From contig NZ_KB731325.1 in the NCBI RefSeq assembly GCF_000353285.1, forward strand, positions 11,006-75,005: a stretch of 64,000 nucleotides of DNA, in the 5' to 3' direction. The notes beneath the pieces were generated by a model, which made no database searches, was not told the DNA's origin, and was given only the letters and a program-made list of their open reading frames with translations. Source of the stretch: Leptolyngbya boryana PCC 6306. GTDB lineage: Bacteria; Cyanobacteriota; Cyanobacteriia; Leptolyngbyales; Leptolyngbyaceae. The first letter of the stretch is position 1; each line of letters begins with the position of its first letter. Positions 8,056 through 18,400 of the stretch are shown in pieces. Position numbers and translations under genes: made by a program.

Positions 8056-10506
8056 ATGGGTCAAGTTGATACAATTCAGCTGAGTGAAGCGGGGCAAAAC
8101 AAACTGAGAATAGCTTATAAATCGGCGGGGTTCACACAGGAGGTCTTAGCAGATAAAGCATATACCTCTGTAGATACGGTTAGACGAGTGCTTGGCACAA
8201 AATCTTGCACAAGTGGAGTGCAACGCTGGATTGTTGAGAATATTGCAGCAGCAGTAGGTCTGACGTTAATGGATTTAGGTATCTCTGACGACAGCAGCTC
8301 GCATTTGTCAGCAAATATTGACATTTTAGTAGAGGATCTTCGTAAGCAAGTGCGAGAAAAGATTTATCACTTGTGCAGCATGATGCGAGTGTTAGACATG
8401 GCTCAGCCACTGACCTTAAATCGTATCTACACAAGAGTTAATATTCTTGAGTCCATAAGATGTAGACAGCGCAGAGAGCTGCGAGATTTATTAGAGAAGA
8501 TTTCCTCAAAAGATTGTGAACGCTTTAACTTAGGAGACGTAGTAGAGGGGCAAGTGCCCGGTATAGAAGCTGTTCAAAAATTTGAGAAGCTGATTATTTT
8601 AGGTAGACCTGGTGCGGGAAAGACAACTTTTCTGAAGTATTTAGCGATGCAGTGCATTGAGGCGCATTGTATTGATAAGCATTGTGCTGAGACTCGTGCC
8701 TCAATCAATGAATGTCTTGATGAATATTGCTCTTCCAAACAAGCGTTGAAACAGTTTGTTCCACTTTTTATTAGGTTAAAAGACTTTGCTGAAACCTCTC
8801 TCCAACCCAATCTACTGACATACATTAGCTCATTGTTTAATATTGAGTTAGCTAATCTTGAATTAGTGTTAAATGAAGGACGTGGTCTAATTCTACTAGA
8901 CGGGCTTGATGAGGTTAGAGAAGATCAAAAGAATCGTGTAAAGCGTGAAATTGAAAATTTCATCAACTATTCCAATTTCTACAAAAGTAGATTCATCATT
9001 ACATGCCGTCTTGCCGCAGCGGAGTACGATTTCACAAATTTTACAGAGGTAGAAATCTCTGAATTTGAAGATGAGCAAATTGCTTATTTTGTGAAGGGAT
9101 GGTTCGACAGCGAAGAGAACTCAATTCAAGGAACGAAATTCCTTCAAAAGTTGAATTCAAAAGAAAGTAAGCCTATTCGAGAGTTGGCAGCAAACCCACT
9201 TTTGCTAACTTTATTATGCTTAGTCTTTGAAGACTCCGGAGATTTTCCAACTCAGCATTCAGACCTGTATCGAGACGGGTTGGAGGTTCTATTGAAGAAA
9301 TGGGATGCAAAGAGATCGATTGAGCGGGCGCAGGTGTACAAAAAGCTTTCCCTCAAGCATAAAGAATACTTACTCAGTCAACTTGCTTATTCAACCTTTA
9401 TCAAAGACAATTGTATTTTCGAGCAAGAAGACGCTGAACGGGAAATTGCAGACTACACCAGCAGATTGTGCAATCACCCTCAAGGCAATCTAGAGTTAGA
9501 TAGTGAAGCCATACTCAAGTCGATCGAAGCGCAACATGGTCTTCTGACAGAGCAAGCGAAGCGCCTCTACTCCTTTTCTCATCTGACATTCCATGAATAC
9601 TTCACCGCAAAGCATATTGTAGCTAATTGCGACCCGCATTCGATGGACAGCCCGATCTTAAAGGAGTTAATGCAGTATCTAACCCATCGTTCTTGGCGAG
9701 AGGTGTTTCTTTTAACAACCGAAATGCTTGTGATTGCTAACAGCCTGCTTAAACTGATGAAGGCAAAAATAGATGAAATGCTAGCAGAGGATCAGGAACT
9801 ACAAGCATTCCTTAAGTGGGTTGATGAAAAAGCTAAGCGTCTATCGGCTTCTTTGGGACATACACACAATCTAGCAGCAATTCGAGCTTGTTATCTGGAT
9901 TTTGATATCGCGATCGATCCAGAACGCTCCCTAGGATGGGTTCTGGATTGTGATTTCACTCGCATTTTTACTTGCTCCTCTTTTTTGGCACGCGCTGCGC
10001 GTTGCGGAGTTTACGACATTCTTAAGAACAGAAGTGACGAGCTTCCTGACCTCACTGATCTTCCTGATCTCGATCCCGCGCTAGCAGTTACTTTCGCTCG
10101 CGCCGAAACAGCAAGACGGGTTTTGGAAAGAGTGGAAGATCCAAAATTACGAAAGAAACTGAGCAAGCTCAATGCAGAAATACCGCTAGAATTTGGATTT
10201 AGTAGTGATATTGATCCAACAATCTTCAGAAACTGGTTAAAAGACAGTGGAAAAGAATGGGGTGACCAACTAAGACGCACTATTGTTCCCTACTACAGTC
10301 AGGGTGAAGTTTGGCGGTATGACTATGCAGAGAGTGATGAACCGCAAAGCTCAAACATTCATCTGTTTTCTGAGAAGCAGCGCAATTTACTGCATCAGTA
10401 TTATCACGCCAATCTGCTTCTCGTTGTCTGTCTCAAAAGCGATTGCCGAATTGATGCCAACGTTCAGCAAGAGATTGAGCAGTCACTATTTCTGCCATCT
10501 CAGTAA
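8056..10506 (+). CDS. HTH-NACHT NTPase (bacterial NLR-like STAND protein)
   Basis: An 816-residue protein. Residues about 10-75 form an XRE-like helix-turn-helix (GFTQEVLADKAYTSVDTVRRV). Residues 95-150 are the helical segment usual before cyanobacterial NACHT domains (RVNILESIRCRQRRELRDLL). The NACHT domain has Walker A GRPGAGKTT (183-191) and the diagnostic Walker B DGLDE (282-286), then the winged-helix part (HLTFHEYFTAKHI). The C-terminal 220 residues are helical. STAND NTPases oligomerise on sensing a ligand, and HTH-NACHT proteins of this shape belong to bacterial NLR-like families with demonstrated anti-phage members. An AAGGAAA ribosome site precedes the ATG. No separate effector is fused, so the N-terminal HTH may bind nucleic acid as either sensor or effector. 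Confidence 0.88.
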   Translation: MGQVDTIQLSEAGQNKLRIAYKSAGFTQEVLADKAYTSVDTVRRVLGTKSCTSGVQRWIVENIAAAVGLTLMDLGISDDSSSHLSANIDILVEDLRKQVREKIYHLCSMMRVLDMAQPLTLNRIYTRVNILESIRCRQRRELRDLLEKISSKDCERFNLGDVVEGQVPGIEAVQKFEKLIILGRPGAGKTTFLKYLAMQCIEAHCIDKHCAETRASINECLDEYCSSKQALKQFVPLFIRLKDFAETSLQPNLLTYISSLFNIELANLELVLNEGRGLILLDGLDEVREDQKNRVKREIENFINYSNFYKSRFIITCRLAAAEYDFTNFTEVEISEFEDEQIAYFVKGWFDSEENSIQGTKFLQKLNSKESKPIRELAANPLLLTLLCLVFEDSGDFPTQHSDLYRDGLEVLLKKWDAKRSIERAQVYKKLSLKHKEYLLSQLAYSTFIKDNCIFEQEDAEREIADYTSRLCNHPQGNLELDSEAILKSIEAQHGLLTEQAKRLYSFSHLTFHEYFTAKHIVANCDPHSMDSPILKELMQYLTHRSWREVFLLTTEMLVIANSLLKLMKAKIDEMLAEDQELQAFLKWVDEKAKRLSASLGHTHNLAAIRACYLDFDIAIDPERSLGWVLDCDFTRIFTCSSFLARAARCGVYDILKNRSDELPDLTDLPDLDPALAVTFARAETARRVLERVEDPKLRKKLSKLNAEIPLEFGFSSDIDPTIFRNWLKDSGKEWGDQLRRTIVPYYSQGEVWRYDYAESDEPQSSNIHLFSEKQRNLLHQYYHANLLLVVCLKSDCRIDANVQQEIEQSLFLPSQ

Positions 10507-10691
10507 AATACACTTTGAACCTATCTGTCAGTCCTTGCCGCAGATACTCATGCTGACTGCAAGCAGTTTGCAAATTCAGGAGAATTAATGATGCAGAAAC
10601 CAGCCATAACAGTAAATCTAGGAAGGTTGAAGTTCTGAAAAGGTAGCCCCCCCTTCAAATTCCAGTCCTGTGCTCAACACAAACTCATCGC

Positions 10692-11783
10692 ATGATTAGA
10701 ACTTTGCTTCACTATCAATTAAAACATCAAATCGTTGATGTTCCTGCTTTTTCCATACCTCAAGCTCCAACAGAAGCCATTACACTCTCACAAAGAGTTG
10801 CCTATCTTCTTTCAGACAATCACGAATCCTTACTGCTATCAGATCGCATTTTAAGAACTTTAGATGTTGATTTAGCTACAGCATTAGATGCAGGATTCAG
10901 ACAAGAAGATCCTCTTGCACTTCTAGAAATTCACAAAACGCTCTACCAAATCTACGAAGTAAGTTTGTGTCACCCTTTATCACCTGTTTGCCAACACGAG
11001 CATAGTCCTTGGTTGTTGAACATTCGTAGACAACTAGAAACGGCATGGATGAATTACGAGCTGCCACGTATCTTGCATCAGCTTCCACACGACCATACAA
11101 TAAATCATCCAGAGTCACTTTCCGTATGGTTTATCGACCAAGCACATAAAGAATCAGAGACAGATCGAGCTGTATTAAACTTCTTCAAGACTCAAGCAAC
11201 TATCGAGAATTTCAAATTATTTCTGCGGTCAGAAGCACCTCTATGCTTCCGCTTCTTTGATGCGCTTGCTTTAGCACAACTGTATTCTTCAGAGATAGTC
11301 AAGGCAGAGATAACTAGCAACATGTGGGATGAATGTGGACATGGGATAGAGCAAAATTCCCACATCAATCTGTTTACAAGAATGCTTAAGGCGTTAAACA
11401 TAGAGCCTCCAAAGTTTCCGATCTGGAATGACTGGCGACCTTATGCAGGCTACAACCTTTACTTTTGCTTTGGTTTCAACCGACAGCACTACTTCAGGAG
11501 CTTGGGAAGTCTTGCAATGCCTGAGCTTTTTGACTCGAATCGTAATCATGCAATTACTACTGGATTAGAGCGTCTCTATCCCGACGCAGCGTTAAGGTGT
11601 AAGTATTTCTATAGTCATTTGGAAGACGAAGACGAACATGGTTCAAACTGGCTATCACGTATCATTCTTCCAATTTCCAAAATTCAACCAGAAGCTGGAA
11701 TGGAGATGGCAATTGGGGGCGCATTCCGAATGGAAGCTATGCGCCGCTATAATGAGTTTCTCGCCTTGAGATTTGGCTTATGA
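10692..11783 (+). CDS. Heme-oxygenase-like diiron oxidase (iron-containing redox enzyme family)
   Basis: A 363-residue protein of the Haem_oxygenas_2 / HDO type. The expected metal ligands are visible in order: E172, then the MWDECGHGIEQNSH block (D213, E214, H224), then YFYSHLEDEDEH with H309, D312/D314 and H316. Such enzymes bind two irons and perform oxidative C-C or C-N cleavage in natural-product and lipid pathways; the substrate here is unknown. It is 185 bp downstream of the NACHT gene on the same strand, with no obvious biosynthetic partners nearby, so co-transcription is possible but not shown. The fold call is firm and the reaction is open. Confidence 0.8.
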   Translation: MIRTLLHYQLKHQIVDVPAFSIPQAPTEAITLSQRVAYLLSDNHESLLLSDRILRTLDVDLATALDAGFRQEDPLALLEIHKTLYQIYEVSLCHPLSPVCQHEHSPWLLNIRRQLETAWMNYELPRILHQLPHDHTINHPESLSVWFIDQAHKESETDRAVLNFFKTQATIENFKLFLRSEAPLCFRFFDALALAQLYSSEIVKAEITSNMWDECGHGIEQNSHINLFTRMLKALNIEPPKFPIWNDWRPYAGYNLYFCFGFNRQHYFRSLGSLAMPELFDSNRNHAITTGLERLYPDAALRCKYFYSHLEDEDEHGSNWLSRIILPISKIQPEAGMEMAIGGAFRMEAMRRYNEFLALRFGL

Positions 11784-12085
11784 ATTGTTTCCGAAGTAAG
11801 GTTGAAAGCGTATTTTCACAATTTTGAGGACTTTCCAATCTTAGTGATTAGACTTCAGCCTGCTCTAAAATCTAATACTTGCATCATCAAACGGTTCGAT
11901 CTCACATCTGCTTCGTCAAAAGTGCTCCTGGTTGAATTGGAAAAGAGAAGGCAATGAAATCCCACGTAGCTTACATCAACTTGAGAACTTGTTCACAAAT
12001 CGCTTTCTTGTATCTTGTATCTAGAAGTGTATTTTCGTCCAACCCATATCAGTCCGTCAATCTTAGCTAACCATTAGAGCTTTGG
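11784..12085. other. Intergenic, 302 bp
   Basis: Between convergent ends of the diiron oxidase and the XRE gene. I see no gene, repeat or clear terminator. Confidence 0.5.
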
Positions 12086-12313
12086 TTATGCAGACCGCTT
12101 AGTTTGCAATCGAAGTTCATTGAGAGGAACGTTAACCGCTTCTGAAAAGGCTTCCCACTGCTCGATCGTCATTGAGGGCTGTACCTTACCCTGTTCCCAA
12201 GTTCTGAGCGTAGAAGACGCAATATTTAATCTCACGGCTAATTGTTCTTGCGTGAGATTTGCTTCTTCACGCAATTGTTTGATCCAAGTGTTAGTGACAC
12301 TTTTTTGTCCCAT
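12086..12313 (-). CDS. Small XRE-family transcriptional regulator
   Basis: 75 residues, nearly all one helix-turn-helix: WIKQLREEANLTQEQLAVRL, then IASSTLRTWEQGKVQPS as the recognition helix and following turn. The protein is little more than a DNA-binding domain, as in many plasmid and phage repressors. It lies 255 bp downstream of the GHKL ATPase on the same strand. Its target is not visible. Confidence 0.85.
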   Translation of the reverse strand: MGQKSVTNTWIKQLREEANLTQEQLAVRLNIASSTLRTWEQGKVQPSMTIEQWEAFSEAVNVPLNELRLQTKRSA

Positions 12314-12568
12314 AGCTGCACAGAAGGACTCGGTAAGTTTGAGCAGTGATTAGATGCTGTGCTTAATTATCCCCTGCTACCCCCGATTCTGGCAAAGATT
12401 CCGTTAAAAAAGTGATCTAATTCCTCTTTTAAAATTACTCCAATGCTCAGTTTTGTTGCGAGATGTGGTTGATCCACCCGCTTCTTGAAAGGATTCTGAG
12501 ATCTAATCGCTGATTTCAAGCGGTGGATCATGGCATTGAATCTCAACGTGCAGCAAAAGCGCTTAGTT

Positions 12569-14353
12569 TCAGCTTTCTGACGTTTCTTCAGGATTGCCGA
12601 TTATTTCAACCGATCGATTAAATAAAGTTCGTTCTGGGTTTTCATCACTTGAAATCGGTGAAACGCGCACCTCAATTTTCATGTTACTCGGCACAATCCA
12701 GCGCAGATATCGATCGACGATCATTTCAATTCGGGTCTTGAGTGCAGCTTCGCTGGAGAGCAGAAGTCGAATCGATTCTTCTTGAGCCGATTCGCGAAAA
12801 TCTTCTCGTTGCGTTTCATACCTATCTGCATCGCTGTCCTCACTCGGAGAAAAGAAAGAAGCTTCCAACAGTTCCGCTAATTCATAGGGATCAAGCGAAT
12901 GGTGACGAGTGATCGCGATTGTCACTTCATCTAGAGATGGGGTGTAGGCAAGTTCATCCATTGCCCCAAATCCGATATCCAACACCAAGCGCATTTCGGT
13001 ATTGGAAAGCCCTGTCTGTTTTCGCGTCACGATCGCGGTGATTTGATCCACGATTCCCTGGGGTGGAAGTTCTTCCAAACCCGCGAATTCTGTAGGTGAA
13101 AGAATACGATCGCCAATTTGAATTTCAATCCGCTCGAAGCTGAGTCTGGGCAATTCATCGTACCAAGGATAACCCTGGTATTTTGATTCCGCAGCGAGAA
13201 AGGTGAAAGGCAAATCGCTCTTCTCTAAAGCCCGTGCAAAAAGCTGCTGTTGTGGGGCTTCTAATTCATCAACTTCAACAACGATGGTCGTTGCATCGAT
13301 TGGCTGTGGTGAGTTCCAACCTTGTCCGGCAAGATGGTCGGCGATTGCTGGTGTGAAGGGTTCAAGCTCGGATCGTGCTAGAGACAAATCGATGCCAAAA
13401 TTGCGGGCTTCGAGCCAATGCGTATGAGACAAATTGTGGGACTCAAGCCGTGCGACTGCTTCGTAAAGCGTTTTGCGAAGTTCGAGCTTGAGCTGCTCAA
13501 AGAATTCAGTCTGAACAATTTCTTTTCTCGCAGGCAGCACTAATTTAAGCTCTGGTGCAAACTCGACATCCACTCGGGTTCTAAGCGTCGTTTCATTACA
13601 ACAGAGGCTCGGCAAATACGCTTGAACCGTGAGACCGTAAAAGTTTAGTGCTCCATCTCTACTGCGCTGTGTCCAGCGGTAATCCCCTGAAACTCCAAGG
13701 CGTAATCCTCGCCATGATTTAATCATCTGTGCTCCAGCGAGAAAATCATGACGAGGGAGGTCTGTTTCGTTGAAGGAGACAGGAATGGGAAAATACTGAG
13801 CAGCATTTTCAATCACCGTCGATAACGATCGCTTCTGTTCTTGAGCTTTCAGGGGAAATTCAATACAGGTGCCGATTCGAGGTTCAGTCGGTTGTACGGT
13901 CGCGATCGCTTGCCCTGAAAAATGCTCTGGCTCAAGTTGAACCTGCCAATTATGTGACGCGATCATTGCGCCACGATTTGCCAAGCTGAAAACGCCCATG
14001 CCTGCGGGATCTTCACTTTCGACAATCTCGCCTTCCCAGTCGCTCTGCCCCAAATTTAGCAGCGTTTGAGCAGATTCAATCCCGCAGCCATTATCCTCGA
14101 TCCGAAGATTTCCTGATTCAATTAGTGAAACCTTAACCTGTGTTGCTCCAGCACGACGAGCGTTTTGAAACAGTTCGTTCACAATGTCTTCTAGTCCTGC
14201 ATTGAACAGTCGTGTGACTTTGGTGAGAATTTGCGAACTGATTGATGCTGAGATTGGAGATAGAGATGTATCTAGATCCTCGTTGAGCTTAAAGGCACCT
14301 GAAAAGCTTGCGTTTGAGAAGTCAGCATTTTGAGCACTCTCTGGCGTTGGCAT
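12569..14353 (-). CDS. GHKL-superfamily (Hsp90/MutL-like) ATPase
   Basis: A 594-residue cytoplasmic protein. The Bergerat ATP-binding fold occupies residues about 45-190: N box GLEDIVNELFQNARRAG (E60, N64), G1 box DNGCG (87-91), G2 box PAGMG (116-120). No histidine-phosphorylation or receiver domain follows, so it is not a sensor kinase. The remaining 400 residues look like a lone Hsp90- or MutL-style transducer region ending in acidic and serine-rich sequence. An AGGA ribosome site lies 7 nt before ATG. A hairpin at 14390-14433 separates it from the membrane protein gene upstream. GHKL ATPases of this kind occur on plasmids and in conflict loci; the function here is unknown. Confidence 0.8.
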   Translation of the reverse strand: MPTPESAQNADFSNASFSGAFKLNEDLDTSLSPISASISSQILTKVTRLFNAGLEDIVNELFQNARRAGATQVKVSLIESGNLRIEDNGCGIESAQTLLNLGQSDWEGEIVESEDPAGMGVFSLANRGAMIASHNWQVQLEPEHFSGQAIATVQPTEPRIGTCIEFPLKAQEQKRSLSTVIENAAQYFPIPVSFNETDLPRHDFLAGAQMIKSWRGLRLGVSGDYRWTQRSRDGALNFYGLTVQAYLPSLCCNETTLRTRVDVEFAPELKLVLPARKEIVQTEFFEQLKLELRKTLYEAVARLESHNLSHTHWLEARNFGIDLSLARSELEPFTPAIADHLAGQGWNSPQPIDATTIVVEVDELEAPQQQLFARALEKSDLPFTFLAAESKYQGYPWYDELPRLSFERIEIQIGDRILSPTEFAGLEELPPQGIVDQITAIVTRKQTGLSNTEMRLVLDIGFGAMDELAYTPSLDEVTIAITRHHSLDPYELAELLEASFFSPSEDSDADRYETQREDFRESAQEESIRLLLSSEAALKTRIEMIVDRYLRWIVPSNMKIEVRVSPISSDENPERTLFNRSVEIIGNPEETSES

Positions 14354-14389
14354 CTTTTATTCCTGACAAAAATTAGCCTTGAGTCTTCT

Positions 14390-14433
14390 GTAGCAGGAGA
14401 ATCAGCTCAGTTCGAGCCTGAGGATTCTGCTAC
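14390..14433 (-). terminator. Hairpin between 14636 gene and GHKL gene
   Basis: GTAGCAG at 14390-14396 pairs with CTGCTAC at 14427-14433, with an inner CTCAG/CTGAG stem. On the minus strand a TTTTT run follows some 15 bases later. It may terminate the upstream gene or form the 5' leader of the GHKL mRNA. The 282-bp gap holds nothing else clear. Confidence 0.5.
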
Positions 14434-14635
14434 AATTCTCGTCTTTTCTCATGGTTCTCAAACTTCCAAGTTCAAGCGAACACGGTTAAAAAATGGAGGG
14501 ATGGGATAAAAAAATTAACCATTGCCATCCTCTCCGATCGTCGATCAACCTTTATCTCTTTTCGCGTCGAAGCGAATGAGTGAATGTCCCTCTCAAAAAT
14601 CCCTCGTGTTGTTCTCAAACTCATTCTGAAAGTGA

Positions 14636-15124
14636 TTAGATGCTCTCGCCTTCAGGCAGAAGAACCTCGAAGACTTTCTGCAAATCCTGAATGTAGAAGC
14701 TTGCATATCCTAGAACACTATGCCGACGTATAGTCTTGGGCACTTGAATCTTCAAAGCATCAAGAGCGCTCACCTTGACTGCAACCTTCTTCGGTGTTCT
14801 GAGAATTTCGATCGTTCTCAAATCAAGCCTTGGCATCTGCTGATCACCTTCCGCGATCGTAGTTTTCTCTTCAACATCTTGCATAACCTTCTGGTTCAAC
14901 CCCTGCGTTCTCTCAATCTCCTTCGTTTCGTTACCTTCTTCCATGCTACTCGTTGCTTTCGGTTCCTCCGATTGGACTGCTTCAACTGTTGCTGATGGCA
15001 TCCATGAAGATGCATCTGTGTTCTTCCAGCAGTAAAGCGGAAATGCGATCGCGAACCAGAGTCCAAACCCAACCTCCATTGCCGTTGCTATCAGGGTCAA
15101 AATGCTCTGAATCTGCTCGTACAT
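14636..15124 (-). CDS. Single-pass membrane protein, unknown
   Basis: 162 residues. One transmembrane segment near the N-terminus (ATAMEVGFGLWFAIAFPLYCW, about 13-33) is followed by a low-complexity acidic linker (about 40-95, rich in E, T, Q) and a C-terminal region of about 65 residues beginning LDLRTIEILRTPKKVAVKVSALDALKIQ. The last segment has the repetitive hydrophobic spacing of a small folded or oligomerising domain. GGAGAAGG lies just before the ATG. No family is recognised. Confidence 0.6.
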   Translation of the reverse strand: MYEQIQSILTLIATAMEVGFGLWFAIAFPLYCWKNTDASSWMPSATVEAVQSEEPKATSSMEEGNETKEIERTQGLNQKVMQDVEEKTTIAEGDQQMPRLDLRTIEILRTPKKVAVKVSALDALKIQVPKTIRRHSVLGYASFYIQDLQKVFEVLLPEGESI

Positions 15125-15180
15125 ACAACCTTCTCCAATTCATCAATGTTTAAGTTGTGAATTCGTAACCTGTACTTAAT

Positions 15181-15223
15181 TCAAGGAAAGCGGCTCTGTA
15201 TCGCTCTTCAACGCTTTCCTTGA
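15181..15223. promoter_or_regulatory. 12-bp inverted repeat in 317-bp intergenic region
   Basis: TCAAGGAAAGCG at 15181-15192 is the exact complement of 15212-15223 (19-nt loop). It lies 57 bp upstream of the 162-residue gene and downstream of the NB-ARC gene. It may be an operator or the NB-ARC terminator. The rest of 15125-15441 shows no gene. Confidence 0.5.
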
Positions 15224-15441
15224 TTGCACTGAGTCGCAGTGCTCAACCCAACCTTTTTCGCTTTTCCAAGCTCAAGCTCGATCGCGACAACGGGCAACTA
15301 TCCCTGCGATCGTCTTTTTACGAACCTGAATGCTTCTACCCAACTTTCAGACTTTTCTTGAACAACAGACATAGGAAAACGATTTATCGTGCCAAATGCA
15401 AGCTTTTTTTAACGGGAGGTTGAGCGGCATTCCCTAGATCG

Positions 15442-18400
15442 TCATTGGTCATGAGCGCCCAATGCTTTTAATGTAGCAAGCTGCGCCTCAGTTAACCCCT
15501 CAAGATTAGTCATTTTCATCGCTTCATAGGGTCGCGGAACCTGGAGCGACGTTAAGCAAGTTTTTGACTGAAGTGCCCAAAGCTGGATTGTCCCATCTAA
15601 ATTACTGCTTAAGTGTAAAGGGGATGAATGTTCTGATTCGACTTCACGATTGGCTAAGAAGAGATGGCTCACCTGCTGAACAAAGAGGACTCCTCCTGCG
15701 CATGTATTCAAAGTGGATAGGCATTCTCCGGTCACGATATCCCAAAGTCTCAGGGTTTGGTCGAATCCCCCACTGACAAGCTGCGAACTTGCGGGATCAA
15801 AGCAGATCGATGTAACGGTTCCTTGATGCCCGACAAAGCTTCTGAGACGGTCTCTTTGACAATCCCAGAGCTTGATGGTTTGATCGTCACCGCAGCTCGC
15901 TAGCATCTTCCCATCTGGGCTAAACACAATCTGCCAAATGCGATCGCGATGTCCCTGAAAGGTTTGAAGGCAAGTTCCTGTCTGAACATTCCATATCCGA
16001 ATTGTGCGATCGTAGCTACTACTCGCGAGTCGCTTTCCATCTGGACTGAAGATCACGTAAGACACGGCATTATCATGTCCTCGCAGTTGATGAATGATTT
16101 CACCTGTCTCAACGCTTCGCAGCGTCACAGATTGGTCGTAGCAACCGGATGCCAGAATTTGACCGGTGAGATCGAAAGCAACTGAGCGCACCCAGTTCGC
16201 ATGGGGAAATGTGTGCAAGCAGTCCCCAGTTTGCCAATTCCATAGCTTAACGGTGCGATCTGAACTCGCACTCGCGAGAATGGCGGGATTTTGCGGTGAA
16301 AAAGCGACAGACCAAACTAAATCAGTATGACCGAGCAGAGTTTGAATGACTTGGTTCGTCTTAAGGTTCCAAAGTCGAATGGATTGATCTTCTTGAGCAC
16401 TGGCAAGAATGCTTTCAGTCGCACAGATTGAGATGGACATCACTGCATTTGTGTAGCCCTGAATCGAGGTTAGACATTGCCCTGTTTGGATGTCCCAGAG
16501 TTTAACGGCATGATCCTCTCCACCACTGACAACACGCTGTCCATCGGGTGTGAACGCAACGGACATGAGATGTTTTTGATGTCCAAGTAATGTTTTAAGA
16601 CAGTCCCCTGTCGTTATATCCCAAATCTTGATAGTGCGATCGAAGCTGCTGCTGGCAAGAAGTTGATCATTCGGACTAAACACAATTTTGCTAATTCCTT
16701 GAGTGTGACCGCGTAATGTTTGCCGTAGTTGCTTTGATGAGATGTCCCACACTTGAATCGTTTGATTGAGGCTCGTACTGGCAAGCAGGGTTCCGTCTGA
16801 ATTAAATGCCAGATACCGGACGAGTTCTGTTCCTTGATCGAAGGTGTATTCACATTCGCCTGTCTGGCGATTCCAAAGCTCGATCGTCTCAGCTTGAGTA
16901 CTCAGCGCGATCGTTTGACCATCGGGGCTGAACGCGATCGTTTTTGCAAGGTAGGGATATCCTTGCATCGCAATAATCTGCTGCTCTGGATGCTCGACAT
17001 TCCAAAAGGTGATTGAGTCATCTGAATAAATCAGCGATCGCTCATCGGTACTAAATGTCATGCTATGGGGCAGATTCGCTGGTCCTTTCAGCGTTTGAAG
17101 ACAATCACCCGTTTCGAGATCCCATAGCTTCACGGTGTAGTCATCACTGGCAGTTGCTAAACTCTGCCCGCTTGGACTAAATTGCATCGAACAAATCCAA
17201 CTGCGGTGTCCTCGTAACGTCATGCGTTTCTTGGTCTCTGCTAAATCCCAAAGATGAATGTTACATCGACTATCACTAGCAGCAAGCTGCTGCCCATTGG
17301 AACTGAATGCTAGATCTACGATGCCTCCAAACGTTTCAGCAAAACTGGAGCGATGAATTGTAGCATTTGTAAAATCAGCTCGATGTAGCGTTGTCTGAGT
17401 AAAATCAGCTTGTGCGATCGCTAAATCCGAAAAATCTGCGTCGTTCAAATCCGAACATAGAACGCTGAGCAGATTAATCAGATTGCCAACCGCATAGCCT
17501 GTGTAGGATAAAGGCTTGCCTCGAAATACATTCAGAAGTTGATCGAGCAAGAATTTCACGCTGGCTTTGTCGTGCAAGGTGATCAGGAGCTTCTCAACTA
17601 AGGGCTGAAGAATCAGCCGAGTTTGAATCGCTCGAATGTAATCCTTCGTCTGCGCTTTGAGTAACGCATACTGTCTCAAATCCTTGAGGGTTTGGTTGAT
17701 GAGTTCATGCTCGATTTGACTCAGCAGTATTTGAGTCACATACTCCATGACTACAGGCTGCTGAGTGAATCCACTGCTGCTCGTTTCAATCAGCGTAGGC
17801 TTCACCTTCTCGATGAGAGACCGTCCTTGGAGCGACTCTAACGCTTCGAGCAGCGCTCTCCTTGAAAGGGTTGGAATCCAATTGGTTTGAAGTGCTTCAA
17901 ACGAAATCGGTTCTCGCTCGATCGCAAGCCAAACCATCACCTGTCGTTCCAGCGGTGAGAGTCGCGCAAATTGCTGATCAAGCAGTTCCCAAACGCCTCC
18001 ATAGGCTGCAATGCCCTGCTGAAGAAAGGCTGGAACATTTCCGCCAAAGGTTGAACGAATCGTTGCAGCAGAAATTTTTAAGGCGAGTGGATTGCCTGTG
18101 TAAGACTCAATTAAGCGATCGAAGTCTTGCTCCTCGGCAATTAGCCCACAGGCGCTGAGAATTTGTTGTCCATCAGTGGTCGGTAATCCTGAGAGTTGCA
18201 GCGATCGGACTGAGCGTGAATCGCTTTCTCGAATCGCAAGACTGCGGGGTTTTTCTCGACTGGTGAGGAGCAGAACGCTTTGATGTCGCCCGTCTGCGAT
18301 TGCACAGAAGAATTCATCATAATCCTCATAGCCTTCTCGATACAGTCCGCCTAGCTCAGCACTCTTTAGAATCGATTCCGCATTATCTAAAACGAGTAAG

